Counted from the first letter of the stretch, positions 41,371 through 51,520 are shown. The stretch is DNA of 64,000 nucleotides from Allorhizobium ampelinum S4 (GCF_000016285.1 NC_011989.1:1491001-1555000); one strand, 5' to 3'. Notes: generated by a model from the sequence alone, not told the origin. Translations and numbers: made by a program.

Positions 41371-41679
41371 ATGAACGGCCAGAATATCCGTATCCGCCTG
41401 AAGGCGTTTGATCACCGGGTTCTCGATGCCTCTACGCGGGAGATCGTTTCTACCGCCAAGCGCACCGGTGCAAGCGTCCGCGGCCCGGTTCCGCTTCCGA
41501 CCCGTATTGAAAAATTCACCGTCAACCGTTCGCCTCACGTCGACAAGAAGAGCCGCGAACAGTTTGAAATGCGCACGCATAAGCGTCTGCTGGACATCGT
41601 TGATCCGACTCCGCAGACCGTCGATGCTTTGATGAAGCTCGACCTGGCTGCTGGCGTAGACGTCGAAATCAAGCTTTAA
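41371..41679 (+). CDS. rpsJ: 30S ribosomal protein S10
   Basis: S10 is a 30S head protein and NusE partner in antitermination. The protein has 102 aa ([19 protein letters not shown]), with the conserved [20 protein letters not shown] loop, here quoted at its limit. It is the first gene of the S10 operon and is separated from rplC by a 171-nt gap that contains a hairpin. Confidence 0.99.
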   Translation: MNGQNIRIRLKAFDHRVLDASTREIVSTAKRTGASVRGPVPLPTRIEKFTVNRSPHVDKKSREQFEMRTHKRLLDIVDPTPQTVDALMKLDLAAGVDVEIKL

Positions 41680-41805
41680 AAACCAATTCCGGCGAGAGCC
41701 GAAATAACAAGGAAGGTACGTGGCAAGACCTGCCAACGACTTCTCGAAACGGGAAACCTGAAAGTCTGGAAGGACTGGAATGGAATCCTTAAACAAAGAG
41801 GCGGG

Positions 41806-41829
41806 CAAGGGCCATAGGGCCCTTGTTTT
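41806..41829 (+). terminator. Attenuator-like hairpin between rpsJ and rplC
   Basis: CAAGGGCC (41806-41813) pairs with GGCCCTTG (41818-41825) over an ATAG loop and runs straight into TTTT. It is a canonical intrinsic terminator shape inside the S10 operon, 25 nt before the rplC start. Confidence 0.75.
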
Positions 41830-41850
41830 ACTCTCAAGAGGAATGAACCG

Positions 41851-42492
41851 ATGCGTTCAGGTGTGATTGCACAGAAAGTGGGAATGACCCGGGTCTATAA
41901 TGACGCCGGCGAGCATGTCCCGGTAACAGTACTACGCTTGGATAACTGCCAGGTCCTGGCTCAGCGGACTGTCGATAAACACGGCTACACTGCCGTTCAG
42001 CTCGGCGCCGGTCAGGCCAAGGTCAAGAATACATCCAAGGCAATGCGCGGCAATTTTGCCGCTGCAAACGTCGAGCCCAAGGCTAAGCTCGTCGAATTTC
42101 GCGTTTCCGAAGACAACCTCATGGATGTCGGCTCCGAGCTGAAGGCTGGTCATTTTGAAGCCGGTCAGTTGGTTGACGTGACCGGCACCACGATCGGTAA
42201 GGGTTTTGCCGGTGCCATGAAGCGCCACAATTTCGGTGGTCTTCGTGCAACCCACGGCGTGTCCGTCTCGCACCGTTCACACGGCTCGACCGGTTCCAAC
42301 CAGGATCCGGGTAAGGTCTGGAAGGGCAAGCGTATGGCCGGTCACATGGGTCAGACCCGCGTCACCACCCAGAATCTGGAAGTCGTTTCGACCGATGAAG
42401 ATCGTGGCCTTATCCTGGTGAAGGGCGCTGTGCCCGGTTCCAAGGGTTCCTGGATCATCGTGCGCGACGCCGTCAAGTCGGCAGCGAAGTAA
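41851..42492 (+). CDS. rplC: 50S ribosomal protein L3
   Basis: L3 is an early assembly protein near the peptidyl-transferase centre. The protein has 213 aa ([18 protein letters not shown]), with the conserved SHRSHGSTG and GKRMAGHMG segments, including the methylatable-Gln-type region. It is preceded by AAGAGGAATG-like purines and an attenuator-like hairpin. Confidence 0.99.
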   Translation: MRSGVIAQKVGMTRVYNDAGEHVPVTVLRLDNCQVLAQRTVDKHGYTAVQLGAGQAKVKNTSKAMRGNFAAANVEPKAKLVEFRVSEDNLMDVGSELKAGHFEAGQLVDVTGTTIGKGFAGAMKRHNFGGLRATHGVSVSHRSHGSTGSNQDPGKVWKGKRMAGHMGQTRVTTQNLEVVSTDEDRGLILVKGAVPGSKGSWIIVRDAVKSAAK

Positions 42493-42504
42493 GGGAGCCA
42501 AACC

Positions 42505-43125
42505 ATGGAACTCAACGTCAAAACCCTCGAGGGGACGGATGCCGGTACGGTTTCCCTGTCCGACGCCATTTTCGGCCTCGAACCCCGTCAAGATATCATT
42601 GCTCGCATGGTTCGTTGGCAGCTTGCCAAGAAACAGCAGGGCACACACAAGACCAAGACCCGTGCCGAAGTATCGCGCACCGGTGCCAAGATGTACAAGC
42701 AGAAGGGTACGGGCCGCGCTCGTCACCATTCGGCTCGCGCTCCTCAGTTCCGCGGCGGCGGCAAGGCCCACGGCCCAGTCGTTCGCAGCCACGAGCATGA
42801 TCTTCCCAAGAAGGTTCGCGCGCTCGCTCTGCGTCACGCTCTGTCTGCCAAGTTCAAGGCTGACGAACTGATCATCGTCGATCAGCTTGTTGCTGCCGAT
42901 GCCAAGACCAAGGCCGCCGTTGGCGTGTTCGAAGCTCTGGGGCTGAAGAATGCGCTGGTGATCGGTGGCGTCGAACTCGACGTCAATTTCAAGCTCGCTG
43001 CCGCGAACATCCCAAATATCGATGTTCTGCCGGTTCAGGGCATCAACGTTTATGACATTCTGCGTCGCGGTAAGCTCGTGCTTTCCAAGGCTGCGGTTGA
43101 AGCTCTGGAGGAGCGGTTCAAATGA
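42505..43125 (+). CDS. rplD: 50S ribosomal protein L4
   Basis: L4 lines the exit tunnel and in enterobacteria represses the S10 operon. The protein has 206 aa, with the tunnel loop [20 protein letters not shown]. It overlaps rplW by 4 nt (ATGA), so the two are translationally coupled. Confidence 0.99.
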   Translation: MELNVKTLEGTDAGTVSLSDAIFGLEPRQDIIARMVRWQLAKKQQGTHKTKTRAEVSRTGAKMYKQKGTGRARHHSARAPQFRGGGKAHGPVVRSHEHDLPKKVRALALRHALSAKFKADELIIVDQLVAADAKTKAAVGVFEALGLKNALVIGGVELDVNFKLAAANIPNIDVLPVQGINVYDILRRGKLVLSKAAVEALEERFK

Positions 43126-43415
43126 CTGATCTTCGCCACTACGACGTGATCGTATCTCCATCGATCACTGAAAAGTCCACGCTGGTTTCCGATTTTAACC
43201 AGGTGGTCTTCAACGTCGCCCGGACTGCTTCCAAGCCTGAAATCAAGGCTGCCGTCGAAGCACTGTTCGGTGTCAAGGTCACAGCTGTGAATACGCTGCT
43301 CCGCAAGGGCAAGACTAAGCGTTTCCGCGGCTTCGCCGGTAAGCAGAAGGATGTGAAGAAGGCGATCGTTACGCTCGCCGAGGGTCAGTCCATCGACGTC
43401 TCCACCGGTCTCTGA
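43122..43415 (+). CDS. rplW: 50S ribosomal protein L23
   Basis: L23 sits at the tunnel exit and docks SRP and trigger factor. The protein has 97 aa, with the usual [11 protein letters not shown] opening and the [11 protein letters not shown] basic loop. Its ATG overlaps the rplD stop. Confidence 0.98.
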   Translation: MTDLRHYDVIVSPSITEKSTLVSDFNQVVFNVARTASKPEIKAAVEALFGVKVTAVNTLLRKGKTKRFRGFAGKQKDVKKAIVTLAEGQSIDVSTGL

Positions 43416-43426
43416 GGAACAGAAAA

Positions 43427-44263
43427 ATGGCATTGAAAAATTTCAATCCGACAACCCCGAGCCAGCGTCAGCTGGTCATCGTTGACCGGTCGGGCCTTTA
43501 CAAGGGCAAGCCTGTCAAGTCGCTGACCGAGGGTCTGTCTTCGAAGGGCGGTCGCAACAATCTCGGTCGCATCACCGTTCGCTTTCAGGGCGGTGGTCAC
43601 AAGCGCACCTATCGTCTGGTGGACTTCAAGCGTCGTAAGTTCGACGTAGAGGGCACTGTCGAGCGTCTGGAATACGACCCCAACCGTACGGCGTTTATTG
43701 CGCTGATCACCTATGCCGATGGCGAGCAGGCCTATATCCTGGCTCCGCAGCGTTTGGCAGCCGGTGACAAGGTTATCGCATCGGACAAGGCTGTCGACGT
43801 CAAGCCCGGCAACGCTATGCCGCTGCAATACGTCCCGGTCGGCTCCATCGTTCACAATGTCGAGCTGAAGCCCGGCAAGGGCGGTCAGGTTGCCCGTTCC
43901 GCTGGTGCCTACGTTCAGCTGGTCGGTCGCGATGCCGGCATGGCTATCCTGCGCCTTAGCTCGGGTGAACAGCGCTTGGTGCACGGCACTTGCCTTGCAA
44001 CGGTCGGCGCCGTGTCGAACTCCGATCACGGCAACATCAATGACGGCAAGGCTGGTCGTTCGCGTTGGCGCGGTAAGCGCCCGCACGTTCGCGGTGTCGT
44101 CATGAACCCAGTCGACCACCCGCACGGCGGTGGTGAAGGCCGCACCTCCGGTGGCCGTCATCCGGTTTCCCCTTGGGGTAAGCCGACCAAGGGCAAGCGT
44201 ACGCGGTCGAACAAGTCCACGGACAAGTTCATCATGCGTTCCCGCCACCAGAAGAAGAAGTAA
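43427..44263 (+). CDS. rplB: 50S ribosomal protein L2
   Basis: L2 is a core 50S protein at the subunit interface. The protein has 278 aa and contains the near-invariant [20 protein letters not shown] segment, with its histidine near the catalytic centre. It lies 11 nt after rplW. Confidence 0.99.
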   Translation: MALKNFNPTTPSQRQLVIVDRSGLYKGKPVKSLTEGLSSKGGRNNLGRITVRFQGGGHKRTYRLVDFKRRKFDVEGTVERLEYDPNRTAFIALITYADGEQAYILAPQRLAAGDKVIASDKAVDVKPGNAMPLQYVPVGSIVHNVELKPGKGGQVARSAGAYVQLVGRDAGMAILRLSSGEQRLVHGTCLATVGAVSNSDHGNINDGKAGRSRWRGKRPHVRGVVMNPVDHPHGGGEGRTSGGRHPVSPWGKPTKGKRTRSNKSTDKFIMRSRHQKKK

Positions 44264-44278
44264 GAGAGGTAGTCAGAG

Positions 44279-44557
44279 ATGGCTCGTTCAGTATGGAAAG
44301 GCCCCTTCGTTGACGGCTACCTTCTTAAGAAGGCGGAAAAAGTTCGCGAGAGCGGTCGTAGTGAAGTGATCAAGATGTGGACCCGTCGGTCGACGATCTT
44401 GCCCCAGTTTGTCGGTTTGACGTTCGGCGTCTATAACGGCAGCAAGCATATCCCGGTCAGCGTCAACGAAGACATGGTTGGCCATAAATTCGGTGAATTC
44501 GCTCCGACCCGGACCTATTACGGTCACGGTGCGGACAAGAAAGCGAAGAGGAAGTAA
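44279..44557 (+). CDS. rpsS: 30S ribosomal protein S19
   Basis: S19 binds the 30S head near the A-site finger. The protein has 92 aa ([20 protein letters not shown]), with TWSRRSTI-like [13 protein letters not shown] and [11 protein letters not shown]. It lies 2 nt before rplV. Confidence 0.99.
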   Translation: MARSVWKGPFVDGYLLKKAEKVRESGRSEVIKMWTRRSTILPQFVGLTFGVYNGSKHIPVSVNEDMVGHKFGEFAPTRTYYGHGADKKAKRK

Positions 44558-44559
44558 CG

Positions 44560-44949
44560 ATGGGCAAGGCAAAAGCCGAACGCCGGCTGAAGGATAACGA
44601 GGCGCAGGCCGTTGCGCGCACGCTCCGCGTCAGCCCTCAGAAGCTCAACCTGGTTGCAGCTTTGATCCGTGGCAAGAAGGTCGACCGCGCTCTGGCCGAC
44701 CTGACATTCTCGCGCAAGCGCATTGCAGATACAGTGAAGAAGACACTGGAATCAGCTATTGCAAACGCTGAGAACAATCACGACCTCGACGTCGATCAGT
44801 TGATCGTCGCCGAAGCCTATGTTGGTAAATCGATCACCATGAAGCGTTTCCACGCTCGTGGCCGTGGCCGCGCATCGCGCATTGAAAAGCCATTCTCGCA
44901 TCTGACGATTGTCGTGCGCGAAGTCGAAGCCAAAGGGGAGGCCGCATAA
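44560..44949 (+). CDS. rplV: 50S ribosomal protein L22
   Basis: L22 has a beta-hairpin that reaches into the exit tunnel. The protein has 129 aa, with [19 protein letters not shown] and the hairpin segment [15 protein letters not shown]. Its stop overlaps the rpsC start by one base (TAATG). Confidence 0.99.
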   Translation: MGKAKAERRLKDNEAQAVARTLRVSPQKLNLVAALIRGKKVDRALADLTFSRKRIADTVKKTLESAIANAENNHDLDVDQLIVAEAYVGKSITMKRFHARGRGRASRIEKPFSHLTIVVREVEAKGEAA

Positions 44950-45662
44950 TGGGTCAGAAAATCAATCCAATCGGTTTCCGTCTGGGCATTAACAGGACCT
45001 GGGATAGCCGTTGGTTCGCCGACAACGCTGAATATGGCAAGCTTCTTCATGAAGACCTGAAGATCCGCGCCTATTTGATGGATGAGCTGAAGCAGGCCGG
45101 TATCGCCAAGGTGGTTATCGAGCGTCCGCACAAGAAGTGCCGCGTCACGATCCACTCGGCGCGTCCGGGCCTGATCATCGGCAAGAAGGGTGCAGACATC
45201 GAAAAGCTTCGCAAGAAGCTTTCCGAGATGACCAATTCCGAAACGCACCTCAACATTGTTGAAGTGCGCAAGCCGGAAGTCGATGCAACGCTGGTCGCTC
45301 AATCGATCGCCCAGCAGCTCGAGCGCCGTATCGCGTTCCGTCGTGCGATGAAGCGCGCCGTACAGTCCGCCATGCGTCTGGGTGCCGAAGGCATCAAGAT
45401 CACCTGCGCTGGCCGTCTCGGTGGTGCCGAAATCGCTCGTACGGAATGGTACCGCGAAGGTCGCGTGCCGCTTCATACGCTGCGTGCCGATATCGATTAC
45501 GGTGTAGCGGAAGCTACAACCGCTTATGGTATTTGCGGCATCAAGGTCTGGATCTTCAAGGGCGAAATCCTTGAGCATGATCCAATGGCCTCCGAGCGCC
45601 GGGCGCTGGAAAGCGACGCCCAAGGCGGCAACAACAACAACCGTCGTCGCGAGAACGCCTGA
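44949..45662 (+). CDS. rpsC: 30S ribosomal protein S3
   Basis: S3 is a KH-domain protein at the mRNA entry site with helicase activity. The protein has 237 aa ([16 protein letters not shown]), with the KH loop [20 protein letters not shown] and C-terminal [20 protein letters not shown]. It is coupled to rplV by a TAATG junction. Confidence 0.99.
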   Translation: MGQKINPIGFRLGINRTWDSRWFADNAEYGKLLHEDLKIRAYLMDELKQAGIAKVVIERPHKKCRVTIHSARPGLIIGKKGADIEKLRKKLSEMTNSETHLNIVEVRKPEVDATLVAQSIAQQLERRIAFRRAMKRAVQSAMRLGAEGIKITCAGRLGGAEIARTEWYREGRVPLHTLRADIDYGVAEATTAYGICGIKVWIFKGEILEHDPMASERRALESDAQGGNNNNRRRENA

Positions 45663-45699
45663 TTAGGCGCGCCCGGAGAAAAGTTCGGAGAATAGATAA

Positions 45700-46113
45700 A
45701 TGTTGCAGCCAAAGCGTACCAAGTACCGCAAGCAGTTCAAGGGACGCATCAAGGGCGTTGCCAAGGGCGGTTTCGACCTGGCGTTCGGTGAATTCGGCCT
45801 GAAGGCTCTTGAGCCCAACCGCGTCAATGCACGCGAGATCGAAGCGGCTCGCCGCGCGATCACGCGCTACATGAAGCGCGCAGGTCGTGTGTGGATCCGG
45901 GTATTCCCTGATGTGCCGGTTACGGCAAAGCCTACCGAAGTCCGTATGGGTAAGGGTAAGGGCTCTGTTGAATACTGGGCATGCAAGGTCAAGCCCGGCC
46001 GTATGATGTTCGAGATCGACGGTGTGTCCGAGGAAATCGCCCGCGAGGCGCTGCGTCTCGGCTCGGCCAAGCTCTCGGTGAAAACGCGCTTCGTACAGCG
46101 CATTGCAGAGTAA
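45700..46113 (+). CDS. rplP: 50S ribosomal protein L16
   Basis: L16 organises the A-site tRNA region of the 50S. The protein has 137 aa ([19 protein letters not shown]), with [19 protein letters not shown]. It lies 37 nt after rpsC. Confidence 0.99.
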   Translation: MLQPKRTKYRKQFKGRIKGVAKGGFDLAFGEFGLKALEPNRVNAREIEAARRAITRYMKRAGRVWIRVFPDVPVTAKPTEVRMGKGKGSVEYWACKVKPGRMMFEIDGVSEEIAREALRLGSAKLSVKTRFVQRIAE

Positions 46114-46123
46114 GGATCAAGCC

Positions 46124-46324
46124 ATGAAAGCCGCAGATGCACGCGCCATGAGCGCTGATCAGTTGAAGGATGAGTTGGGCAACCTGAAGAAAGAGCAGTT
46201 TAACCTGCGCTTCCAGAAGGCAACTGGCCAGCTTGAAAAGTCCTCGCGCATCAACGAAGTCCGCAAGGACATCGCCCGCGTGAAAACCATTGCCCGCCAG
46301 AAGGCGGCAGAAGCCAAGGCCTAA
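46124..46324 (+). CDS. rpmC: 50S ribosomal protein L29
   Basis: L29 is a small two-helix protein near the tunnel exit. The protein has 66 aa from ATG at 46124, with TAAGGA before it (overlapping the rplP stop region). It has the family core [22 protein letters not shown], here just named by its parts ([10 protein letters not shown]). A TTG at 46103 inside rplP is rejected as the start. Confidence 0.97.
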   Translation: MKAADARAMSADQLKDELGNLKKEQFNLRFQKATGQLEKSSRINEVRKDIARVKTIARQKAAEAKA

Positions 46325-46339
46325 AGGACCAGAAGAACA

Positions 46340-46576
46340 ATGCCGAAACGCATTCTGCAGGGCGTCGTGGTCAGCGACAAGAACGAGAAGACCGTTGTAG
46401 TCCGGGTTGAGCGTCGATTCGCTCACCCGCTGCTTCAGAAGACCGTTCGTCGCTCGAAGAAATACAAGGCTCACGACGAGAGCAATCAGTATAAGATTGG
46501 TGACGTGGTTTCCATTGAGGAATGCGCACCGATTTCCAAGGATAAGTGCTGGACGGTCGTTTCCGCCCAGGCTTAA
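46340..46576 (+). CDS. rpsQ: 30S ribosomal protein S17
   Basis: S17 is an early assembly protein that binds 16S rRNA helix 11. The protein has 78 aa ([20 protein letters not shown]), with [19 protein letters not shown]. It is the last gene before a terminator that splits the S10-type and spc-type blocks. Confidence 0.98.
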   Translation: MPKRILQGVVVSDKNEKTVVVRVERRFAHPLLQKTVRRSKKYKAHDESNQYKIGDVVSIEECAPISKDKCWTVVSAQA

Positions 46577-46643
46577 TTTGCAGAGAAATGGGGGAGGCCA
46601 CTTGCGCCTTTCCCAAAAATCTGTAGAAGCACCGCAACGGCGC

Positions 46644-46671
46644 AAGAACGCTCCATCGAGAGCGTTCTTTT
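46644..46671 (+). terminator. Rho-independent terminator between rpsQ and rplN
   Basis: AAGAACGCTC (46644-46653), loop CATCGA and GAGCGTTCTT (46660-46669) run into TTTTGC. It sits in a 233-nt gap at the boundary of the S10 and spc operons, so rplN onward likely has its own promoter. Confidence 0.88.
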
Positions 46672-46809
46672 GCTTTGAGCGCAGGGAAGGTCCTTTTTAA
46701 GGAAACCACCTTGGCAAGATCCTCCTCCGCTCGAAAAGACATAAAGATCCATAAGCCGGAATAGGGGGCATCGCCCAACCGTTCCGGTATAACGAGAAGG
46801 CGACCTGAC

Positions 46810-47178
46810 ATGATTCAGATGCAGACTAACCTCGACGTTGCCGATAATTCCGGCGCGCGTCGTGTCATGTGCATCAAAGTGCTGGGCGGTTCTAAGCGCA
46901 AATACGCTTCGGTCGGCGACATTATCGTCGTTTCGATCAAGGAAGCTATTCCGCGCGGCCGCGTGAAAAAGGGTGATGTGATGAAGGCCGTGGTGGTTCG
47001 CACCGCCAAGGACATCCGTCGCGCCGACGGCAGCGTCATCCGCTTCGATAACAACGCAGCCGTTCTTATCGACAACAAGAAAGAGCCAATCGGCAGCCGT
47101 ATCTTCGGACCGGTTCCGCGCGAACTTCGCGCTAAGAACCACATGAAGATCATCTCGCTGGCTCCTGAAGTTCTTTAA
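46810..47178 (+). CDS. rplN: 50S ribosomal protein L14
   Basis: L14 lies at the subunit interface and binds the anti-association factor RsfS. The protein has 122 aa ([20 protein letters not shown]), with [18 protein letters not shown]. It is the first gene of the spc operon. Confidence 0.99.
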   Translation: MIQMQTNLDVADNSGARRVMCIKVLGGSKRKYASVGDIIVVSIKEAIPRGRVKKGDVMKAVVVRTAKDIRRADGSVIRFDNNAAVLIDNKKEPIGSRIFGPVPRELRAKNHMKIISLAPEVL

Positions 47179-47193
47179 GGGGAGCGATTGACG

Positions 47194-47502
47194 ATGCAAA
47201 AGATTCGTAAGGGCGACAAGGTCGTCGTACTCACCGGCAAGGACAAGGGTCGTTCTGGTGAAGTCATTCAAGTGATGCCGAAGGAAGACCGTGCGGTCGT
47301 TCAGGGGATCAACGTCGTAAAGCGCCACCAGCGCCAGACGCAGACCCAGGAAGCCGGTATCATCAACAAGGAAGCCTCTGTGCACCTTTCCAACCTTGCT
47401 ATTGCAGACAAGGACGGCAAGCCGACTCGCGTTGGTTTCTCCGTTGTCGATGGCAAGAAGGTTCGCGTTGCCAAGCGTTCGGGGGAAGTGATCGATGGCT
47501 GA
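47194..47502 (+). CDS. rplX: 50S ribosomal protein L24
   Basis: L24 is an assembly initiator for the 50S with a KOW motif ([20 protein letters not shown]). The protein has 102 aa from ATG at 47194; TTG at 47188 is two codons earlier and less likely. It overlaps rplE by 8 nt, indicating coupling. Confidence 0.97.
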
Positions 47503-48052
47503 GACCAAGTATGAGCCACGGCTCAAGGCAGAATATGTAAGCCGCATTCGTCAGGCGCTTCGGGAACAGTTTTCCTACGCCAACGAAATGCAGATCCCGA
47601 AGCTTGACAAGATCGTCATCAACATGGGCGTGGGCGAGGCAACTGCCGATTCCAAGAAGCCCACGGTTGCTGCTGCGGATCTGGCCGCGATTGCTGGTCA
47701 GAAGCCGGTCATCACCCGGGCTCGTAACTCTATCGCTGGCTTCAAGGTCCGCGAAGACATGCCGATTGGCGCAAAGGTCACCCTGCGCGGCGCTCGCATG
47801 TATGAGTTCATGGACCGTCTGATCAACATCGCGCTTCCGCGCGTTCGCGACTTTCGTGGTCTGAACCCGAAGAGCTTTGACGGCCGTGGCAACTTCGCCA
47901 TGGGCATCAAGGAACACATTGTGTTCCCAGAGATCAACTACGATAAGGTTGATCAGATGTGGGGCATGGACATCATCGTTTGCACGACGGCTCCAACGGA
48001 TGACGAAGCACGGGCTCTTCTAAAAGAGTTCAACTTCCCCTTCCGTCAATAA
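47495..48052 (+). CDS. rplE: 50S ribosomal protein L5
   Basis: L5 binds 5S rRNA and contacts P-site tRNA. The protein has 185 aa, with [29 protein letters not shown] and [18 protein letters not shown]. Its start lies inside the end of rplX. Confidence 0.99.
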
Positions 48053-48085
48053 CCGTAACGACGAGCGTAGAAGAGGAACTTCAAT

Positions 48086-48391
48086 ATGGCGAAGACAAGC
48101 GCAGTTGAAAAGAACAAGCGCCGCCGCAAGACAGTTGCCCAGCAATCCGCCAAGCGCGCTGAGCTGAAGGCAATCATCATGAACCAGTCCCTGTCGATCG
48201 AGGACCGTTTCAAGGCAACCCTGAAGCTGGCCGAAATGCCGCGTGATGGCTCCAAGACCCGCATCCGTAACCGTTGCGAAGTCACCGGTCGTCCGCGTGC
48301 ATTTTATCGCAAGCTCAAGATGTCGCGTATCGCACTTCGTGAGCTTGGCAATTCCGGCAAGGTGCCGGGTATTGTAAAGTCGAGCTGGTAA
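48086..48391 (+). CDS. rpsN: 30S ribosomal protein S14 (zinc-independent type)
   Basis: S14 is a head protein of the 30S. The protein has 101 aa, the long form lacking the CxxC zinc ribbon. It has [20 protein letters not shown] and [16 protein letters not shown]. It lies 33 nt after rplE. Confidence 0.98.
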   Translation: MAKTSAVEKNKRRRKTVAQQSAKRAELKAIIMNQSLSIEDRFKATLKLAEMPRDGSKTRIRNRCEVTGRPRAFYRKLKMSRIALRELGNSGKVPGIVKSSW

Positions 48392-48403
48392 GGAGACGGG
48401 CAA

Positions 48404-48802
48404 ATGACGATGACTGATCCGTTGGGCGATATGCTCACCCGTATCCGGAATGGTGCTGCCCGCCGTAAGGCTTCGGTGGTTACTCCGGCTTCCAAGCTGC
48501 GTGCGCGCGTTCTGGATGTTCTTCAGGCTGAAGGCTACATTCGTGGCTATTCTGAAATCGACCATGGTAACGGCAAGGCCGAGATCACGATCGAACTGAA
48601 ATATTATGAAGGCGCGTCGGTGATCCGTGAGATCGGCCGCGTGTCCAAGCCGGGCCGCCGAGTCTATGTCTCGGTTAAGTCCATTCCGCAGGTCGCGAAC
48701 GGCCTCGGCATTACCATCCTTTCGACTCCGAAGGGCGTAATGGCCGATCACCAGGCTCGCGAACAGAATGTTGGTGGCGAGGTTCTCTGCTCTGTCTTCT
48801 AA
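48404..48802 (+). CDS. rpsH: 30S ribosomal protein S8
   Basis: S8 is the central-domain 16S binder; in E. coli it is the spc operon translational repressor. The protein has 132 aa ([20 protein letters not shown]), ending [15 protein letters not shown] at 48404 or the next ATG two codons on are both plausible. Confidence 0.98.
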   Translation: MTMTDPLGDMLTRIRNGAARRKASVVTPASKLRARVLDVLQAEGYIRGYSEIDHGNGKAEITIELKYYEGASVIREIGRVSKPGRRVYVSVKSIPQVANGLGITILSTPKGVMADHQAREQNVGGEVLCSVF

Positions 48803-48844
48803 GACAGCGCAGAGATCTCCCTAGCGAACAGACAGGATAATCAC

Positions 48845-49378
48845 ATGTCTCGTATCGGTAAAAAGCCCGTTCAGGTTCCTGCAGGGATCACGGCCTCGGT
48901 TGATGGCCAGAAAGTAACTGCCAAGGGCCCGAAGGGCGAACTCTTCTTCGTCGCAAATGACGAAATCTCGGTTGCGCTTGAGGACAATGCAATTGTCGTC
49001 AAGCCAGTCAACGACTCCAAGGATGCGCGTTCAAAGTGGGGCATGTCCCGCACGATGATCGAAAACATCCTGAAGGGTGTCAAGGACGGCTACGAGCGCA
49101 AGCTCGAAATCAATGGCGTTGGTTACCGCGCATCTTTGCAGGGCAAGAACCTGCAGCTGGCGCTCGGTTTTAGCCACGACGTTGTGTATGAGCCGCCGCA
49201 GGGCATCACTATCGCCGTTCCGAAGCCGACGGAAATCGTGGTTTCCGGGATCAACAAGCAGCAGGTCGGTCAGGTCGCTGCCGAGATCCGCGAATATCGC
49301 GGCCCCGAGCCCTATAAGGGCAAGGGCGTCAAGTATGCCGAAGAGCGGATCGTCCGCAAAGAAGGCAAGAAGAAGTAA
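48845..49378 (+). CDS. rplF: 50S ribosomal protein L6
   Basis: L6 lies near the factor-binding site. The protein has 177 aa ([20 protein letters not shown]), with two L6 repeats and a C-terminal [14 protein letters not shown]. It lies 12 nt before rplR. Confidence 0.99.
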   Translation: MSRIGKKPVQVPAGITASVDGQKVTAKGPKGELFFVANDEISVALEDNAIVVKPVNDSKDARSKWGMSRTMIENILKGVKDGYERKLEINGVGYRASLQGKNLQLALGFSHDVVYEPPQGITIAVPKPTEIVVSGINKQQVGQVAAEIREYRGPEPYKGKGVKYAEERIVRKEGKKK

Positions 49379-49390
49379 GGAACGCGCGAA

Positions 49391-49753
49391 ATGGCAAGCA
49401 GAAAAGAAGCACTTGTACGTCGTGCCAACCGCGTACGGCGTCAGATCAAGGCGGTGGCCAATGGCCGTCCGCGTCTGTCGGTACATCGCTCTTCGAAGAA
49501 CATCTACGTCCAGGTTATCGACGACGTGGCCGGCCGTACGTTGGCTGCCGCATCGACGCTGGACGGCAGCCTGCGCTCTTCGCTGAAGACCGGCGCCGAC
49601 ACGGCAGCAGCCGCTGCTGTTGGCAAGCTGGTCGCCGAGCGTGCTGTTGCCGCTGGTGTGAAGGAAGTCGTGTTCGATCGCGGCGCCTTCATCTATCATG
49701 GCCGCATCAAGGCACTGGCAGAAGCCGCCCGCGAAGGTGGTCTGTCGTTCTAA
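49391..49753 (+). CDS. rplR: 50S ribosomal protein L18
   Basis: L18 brings 5S rRNA into the 50S. The protein has 120 aa, with [20 protein letters not shown] and [20 protein letters not shown]. It is followed by a hairpin and a 145-nt gap before rpsE. Confidence 0.98.
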   Translation: MASRKEALVRRANRVRRQIKAVANGRPRLSVHRSSKNIYVQVIDDVAGRTLAAASTLDGSLRSSLKTGADTAAAAAVGKLVAERAVAAGVKEVVFDRGAFIYHGRIKALAEAAREGGLSF

Positions 49754-49760
49754 GGAATAG

Positions 49761-49790
49761 CCGCCCGGATGCTCTTGTATCCGGGCGGTT
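49761..49790 (+). terminator. Hairpin between rplR and rpsE
   Basis: CCGCCCGGAT (49761-49770) pairs with ATCCGGGCGG (49779-49788) over an 8-nt loop, followed by TTTCG. It is a strong stem but a short T-run, so probably a partial attenuator inside the spc operon. Confidence 0.6.
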
Positions 49791-49898
49791 TCGCGGCTTT
49801 GCCGCATAGACCGGAAAGAGCCTGACCCGTTAGGGGAGGGTCTTATTCAAGATTGTAATCTGCCGATTGCACCCGGAAAAGAAAAAAGGAAAAGGACA

Positions 49899-50468
49899 AT
49901 GGCACAAGAAAAGCGTGGTTCGCGGGACGACCGTCAGAACCGTGAAGAGCGCGATAGCGAATTTGTCGACAAGCTGGTCGCCATCAATCGCGTCGCCAAG
50001 GTCGTCAAGGGCGGCCGTCGTTTTGGTTTCGCTGCTCTCGTCGTCGTCGGCGACCAGAAGGGTCGTGTTGGCTTCGGTCATGGCAAGGCACGTGAAGTGC
50101 CGGAAGCCATTCGCAAGGCAACCGAGTCCGCCAAGCGCGACTTGATTTTCGTACCGCTGCGTGATGGCCGTACGCTGCATCATGACGTTCATGGCCGTCA
50201 CGGCGCCGGCAAAGTGCTGCTGCGGTCTGCTAAGGCTGGTACCGGTATCATCGCCGGTGGTCCGATGCGCGCCGTTTTCGAAACGCTCGGCATGCATGAC
50301 GTTGTTGCGAAGTCGACCGGTTCGTCGAACCCTTACAACATGGTTCGTGCAACGTTCGATGCGCTGAAGCACCAGGTTCATCCGAAGGACGTCGCTGCAC
50401 AGCGTGGCCTGAAGTATGCGACCTTGCAGGCTCGTCGTGCCGCGTCCGGCAACGGTTCTGAAGAATAA
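49899..50468 (+). CDS. rpsE: 30S ribosomal protein S5
   Basis: S5 works at the mRNA entry tunnel and in decoding fidelity. The protein has 189 aa, with [18 protein letters not shown] and the [20 protein letters not shown] segment. The spectinomycin-binding loop region VKGGRR appears wild type. ATG at 49899 has AAAAGGA upstream. Confidence 0.99.
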
Positions 50469-50479
50469 GGAGCTGGACA

Positions 50480-50683
50480 ATGGCCAAGAACACTGAAGCC
50501 CAGAAGACGATCACGGTCGAGCAGATCGGTTCGCCTATTCGCCGCCCGGCTGTACAGCGCCAGACGCTTATCGGCCTGGGTCTCAACAAGATGCATCGGG
50601 TCCGCACGTTGGAAGATACGCCTTCGGTTCGTGGCATGATCCGTGCTGTCCAGCATCTCGTTCGCGTCGTCGACGAGAAGTGA
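50480..50683 (+). CDS. rpmD: 50S ribosomal protein L30
   Basis: L30 is a small 50S protein. The protein has 67 aa, with [20 protein letters not shown] and [19 protein letters not shown]. It lies 16 nt before rplO. Confidence 0.98.
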
Positions 50684-50699
50684 GACGGAGGAAACTGTC

Positions 50700-51179
50700 A
50701 TGAAACTGAATGAAATCAAAGACAACGAAGGCTCCAGCAAGGACCGTATCCGCGTAGGTCGCGGTATCGGTTCTGGCAAGGGCAAGACCGGTGGCCGTGG
50801 CGTCAAGGGTCAGAAGGCGCGTTCGGGCGTTGCCGTCAATGGCTTCGAAGGCGGCCAGATGCCGATCTATCGCCGCCTGCCGAAGCGTGGCTTCAACAAC
50901 ATCTTCGCTTCCGAATTCACGACCGTTTCGCTAGGTCGGATTCAGACAGCGATCGATGCAGGCAAGCTCGACGCTTCAGCCACCATCGATGCAGCAGCTC
51001 TCAAGGCTGCTGGTGTGATTCGCCGCCTCAAGGACGGCGTTCGCGTCCTCGGTGACGGTGAGTTGACGACGAAGGTAACGATTGAAGTTGCCGGCGCTTC
51101 CAAGCCAGCGGTCGAAAAGATCGAAAAGGCGGGCGGCACGATCAAGCAGCTGTCAGCTGCTGCGGAAAAGTCGGAATAA
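50700..51179 (+). CDS. rplO: 50S ribosomal protein L15
   Basis: L15 is a late-assembly 50S protein. The protein has 159 aa from ATG at 50700 ([20 protein letters not shown]), with the Gly-rich [20 protein letters not shown] and [18 protein letters not shown]. The in-frame sequence back to 50643 lies in rpmD. A terminator follows directly. Confidence 0.99.
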   Translation: MKLNEIKDNEGSSKDRIRVGRGIGSGKGKTGGRGVKGQKARSGVAVNGFEGGQMPIYRRLPKRGFNNIFASEFTTVSLGRIQTAIDAGKLDASATIDAAALKAAGVIRRLKDGVRVLGDGELTTKVTIEVAGASKPAVEKIEKAGGTIKQLSAAAEKSE

Positions 51180-51191
51180 TCGATTAATATT

Positions 51192-51225
51192 ATCGCCCGG
51201 GGTGCTTCACACCGGGCGATTTTTC
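51192..51225 (+). terminator. Rho-independent terminator after rplO
   Basis: ATCGCCCGG (51192-51200) pairs with CCGGGCGAT (51212-51220), with extra GTG/CAC pairing inside, then TTTTT. It separates rplO from secY, which are adjacent and coupled in many bacteria. Confidence 0.88.
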
Positions 51226-51260
51226 TACCATATGTGTGCCTCGCGACCCATTGGCGGCTC

Positions 51261-51311
51261 CTGTGTCGCTTTCTCCCCAAATCATCCTGGTTTGGGGAGA
51301 AAGCGACACAG
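51261..51311. repeat. Perfect 21-bp inverted repeat between rplO and secY
   Basis: CTGTGTCGCTTTCTCCCCAAA (arm 51261-51281) is exactly complementary to the arm at 51291-51311, with a 9-nt loop TCATCCTGG. After the second arm comes CACTTTTTG, so on the plus strand it also looks like a terminator. Such length and perfection are unusual for a plain terminator, and a dispersed palindromic element is possible. Confidence 0.85.
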
Positions 51312-51520
51312 CACTTTTTGAGTGATAAAGCAGCTTTCGTGTGTTTGAAAAAATGCACAGCGCTTTATGTTCCGTCTTCCGGGAATTTCGGAAACAGAGG
51401 GAGAGGCATCTGGTTGCACTGCAATCGCTCCGCCCCCGGTTTTCTGCGAGAGAGAACGAACTTTACCTTCGGCAGGCTGTCCATCGTCAAGCCGCCGTAT
51501 ATGGTGACGCGGAGAATTTT

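Noticed and set aside
51341..51520. In-frame 60-codon extension of SecY
   Set aside because: It lacks SecY character, and the start at 51521 with GGAGA matches the known N-terminus. The open frame is a chance extension.
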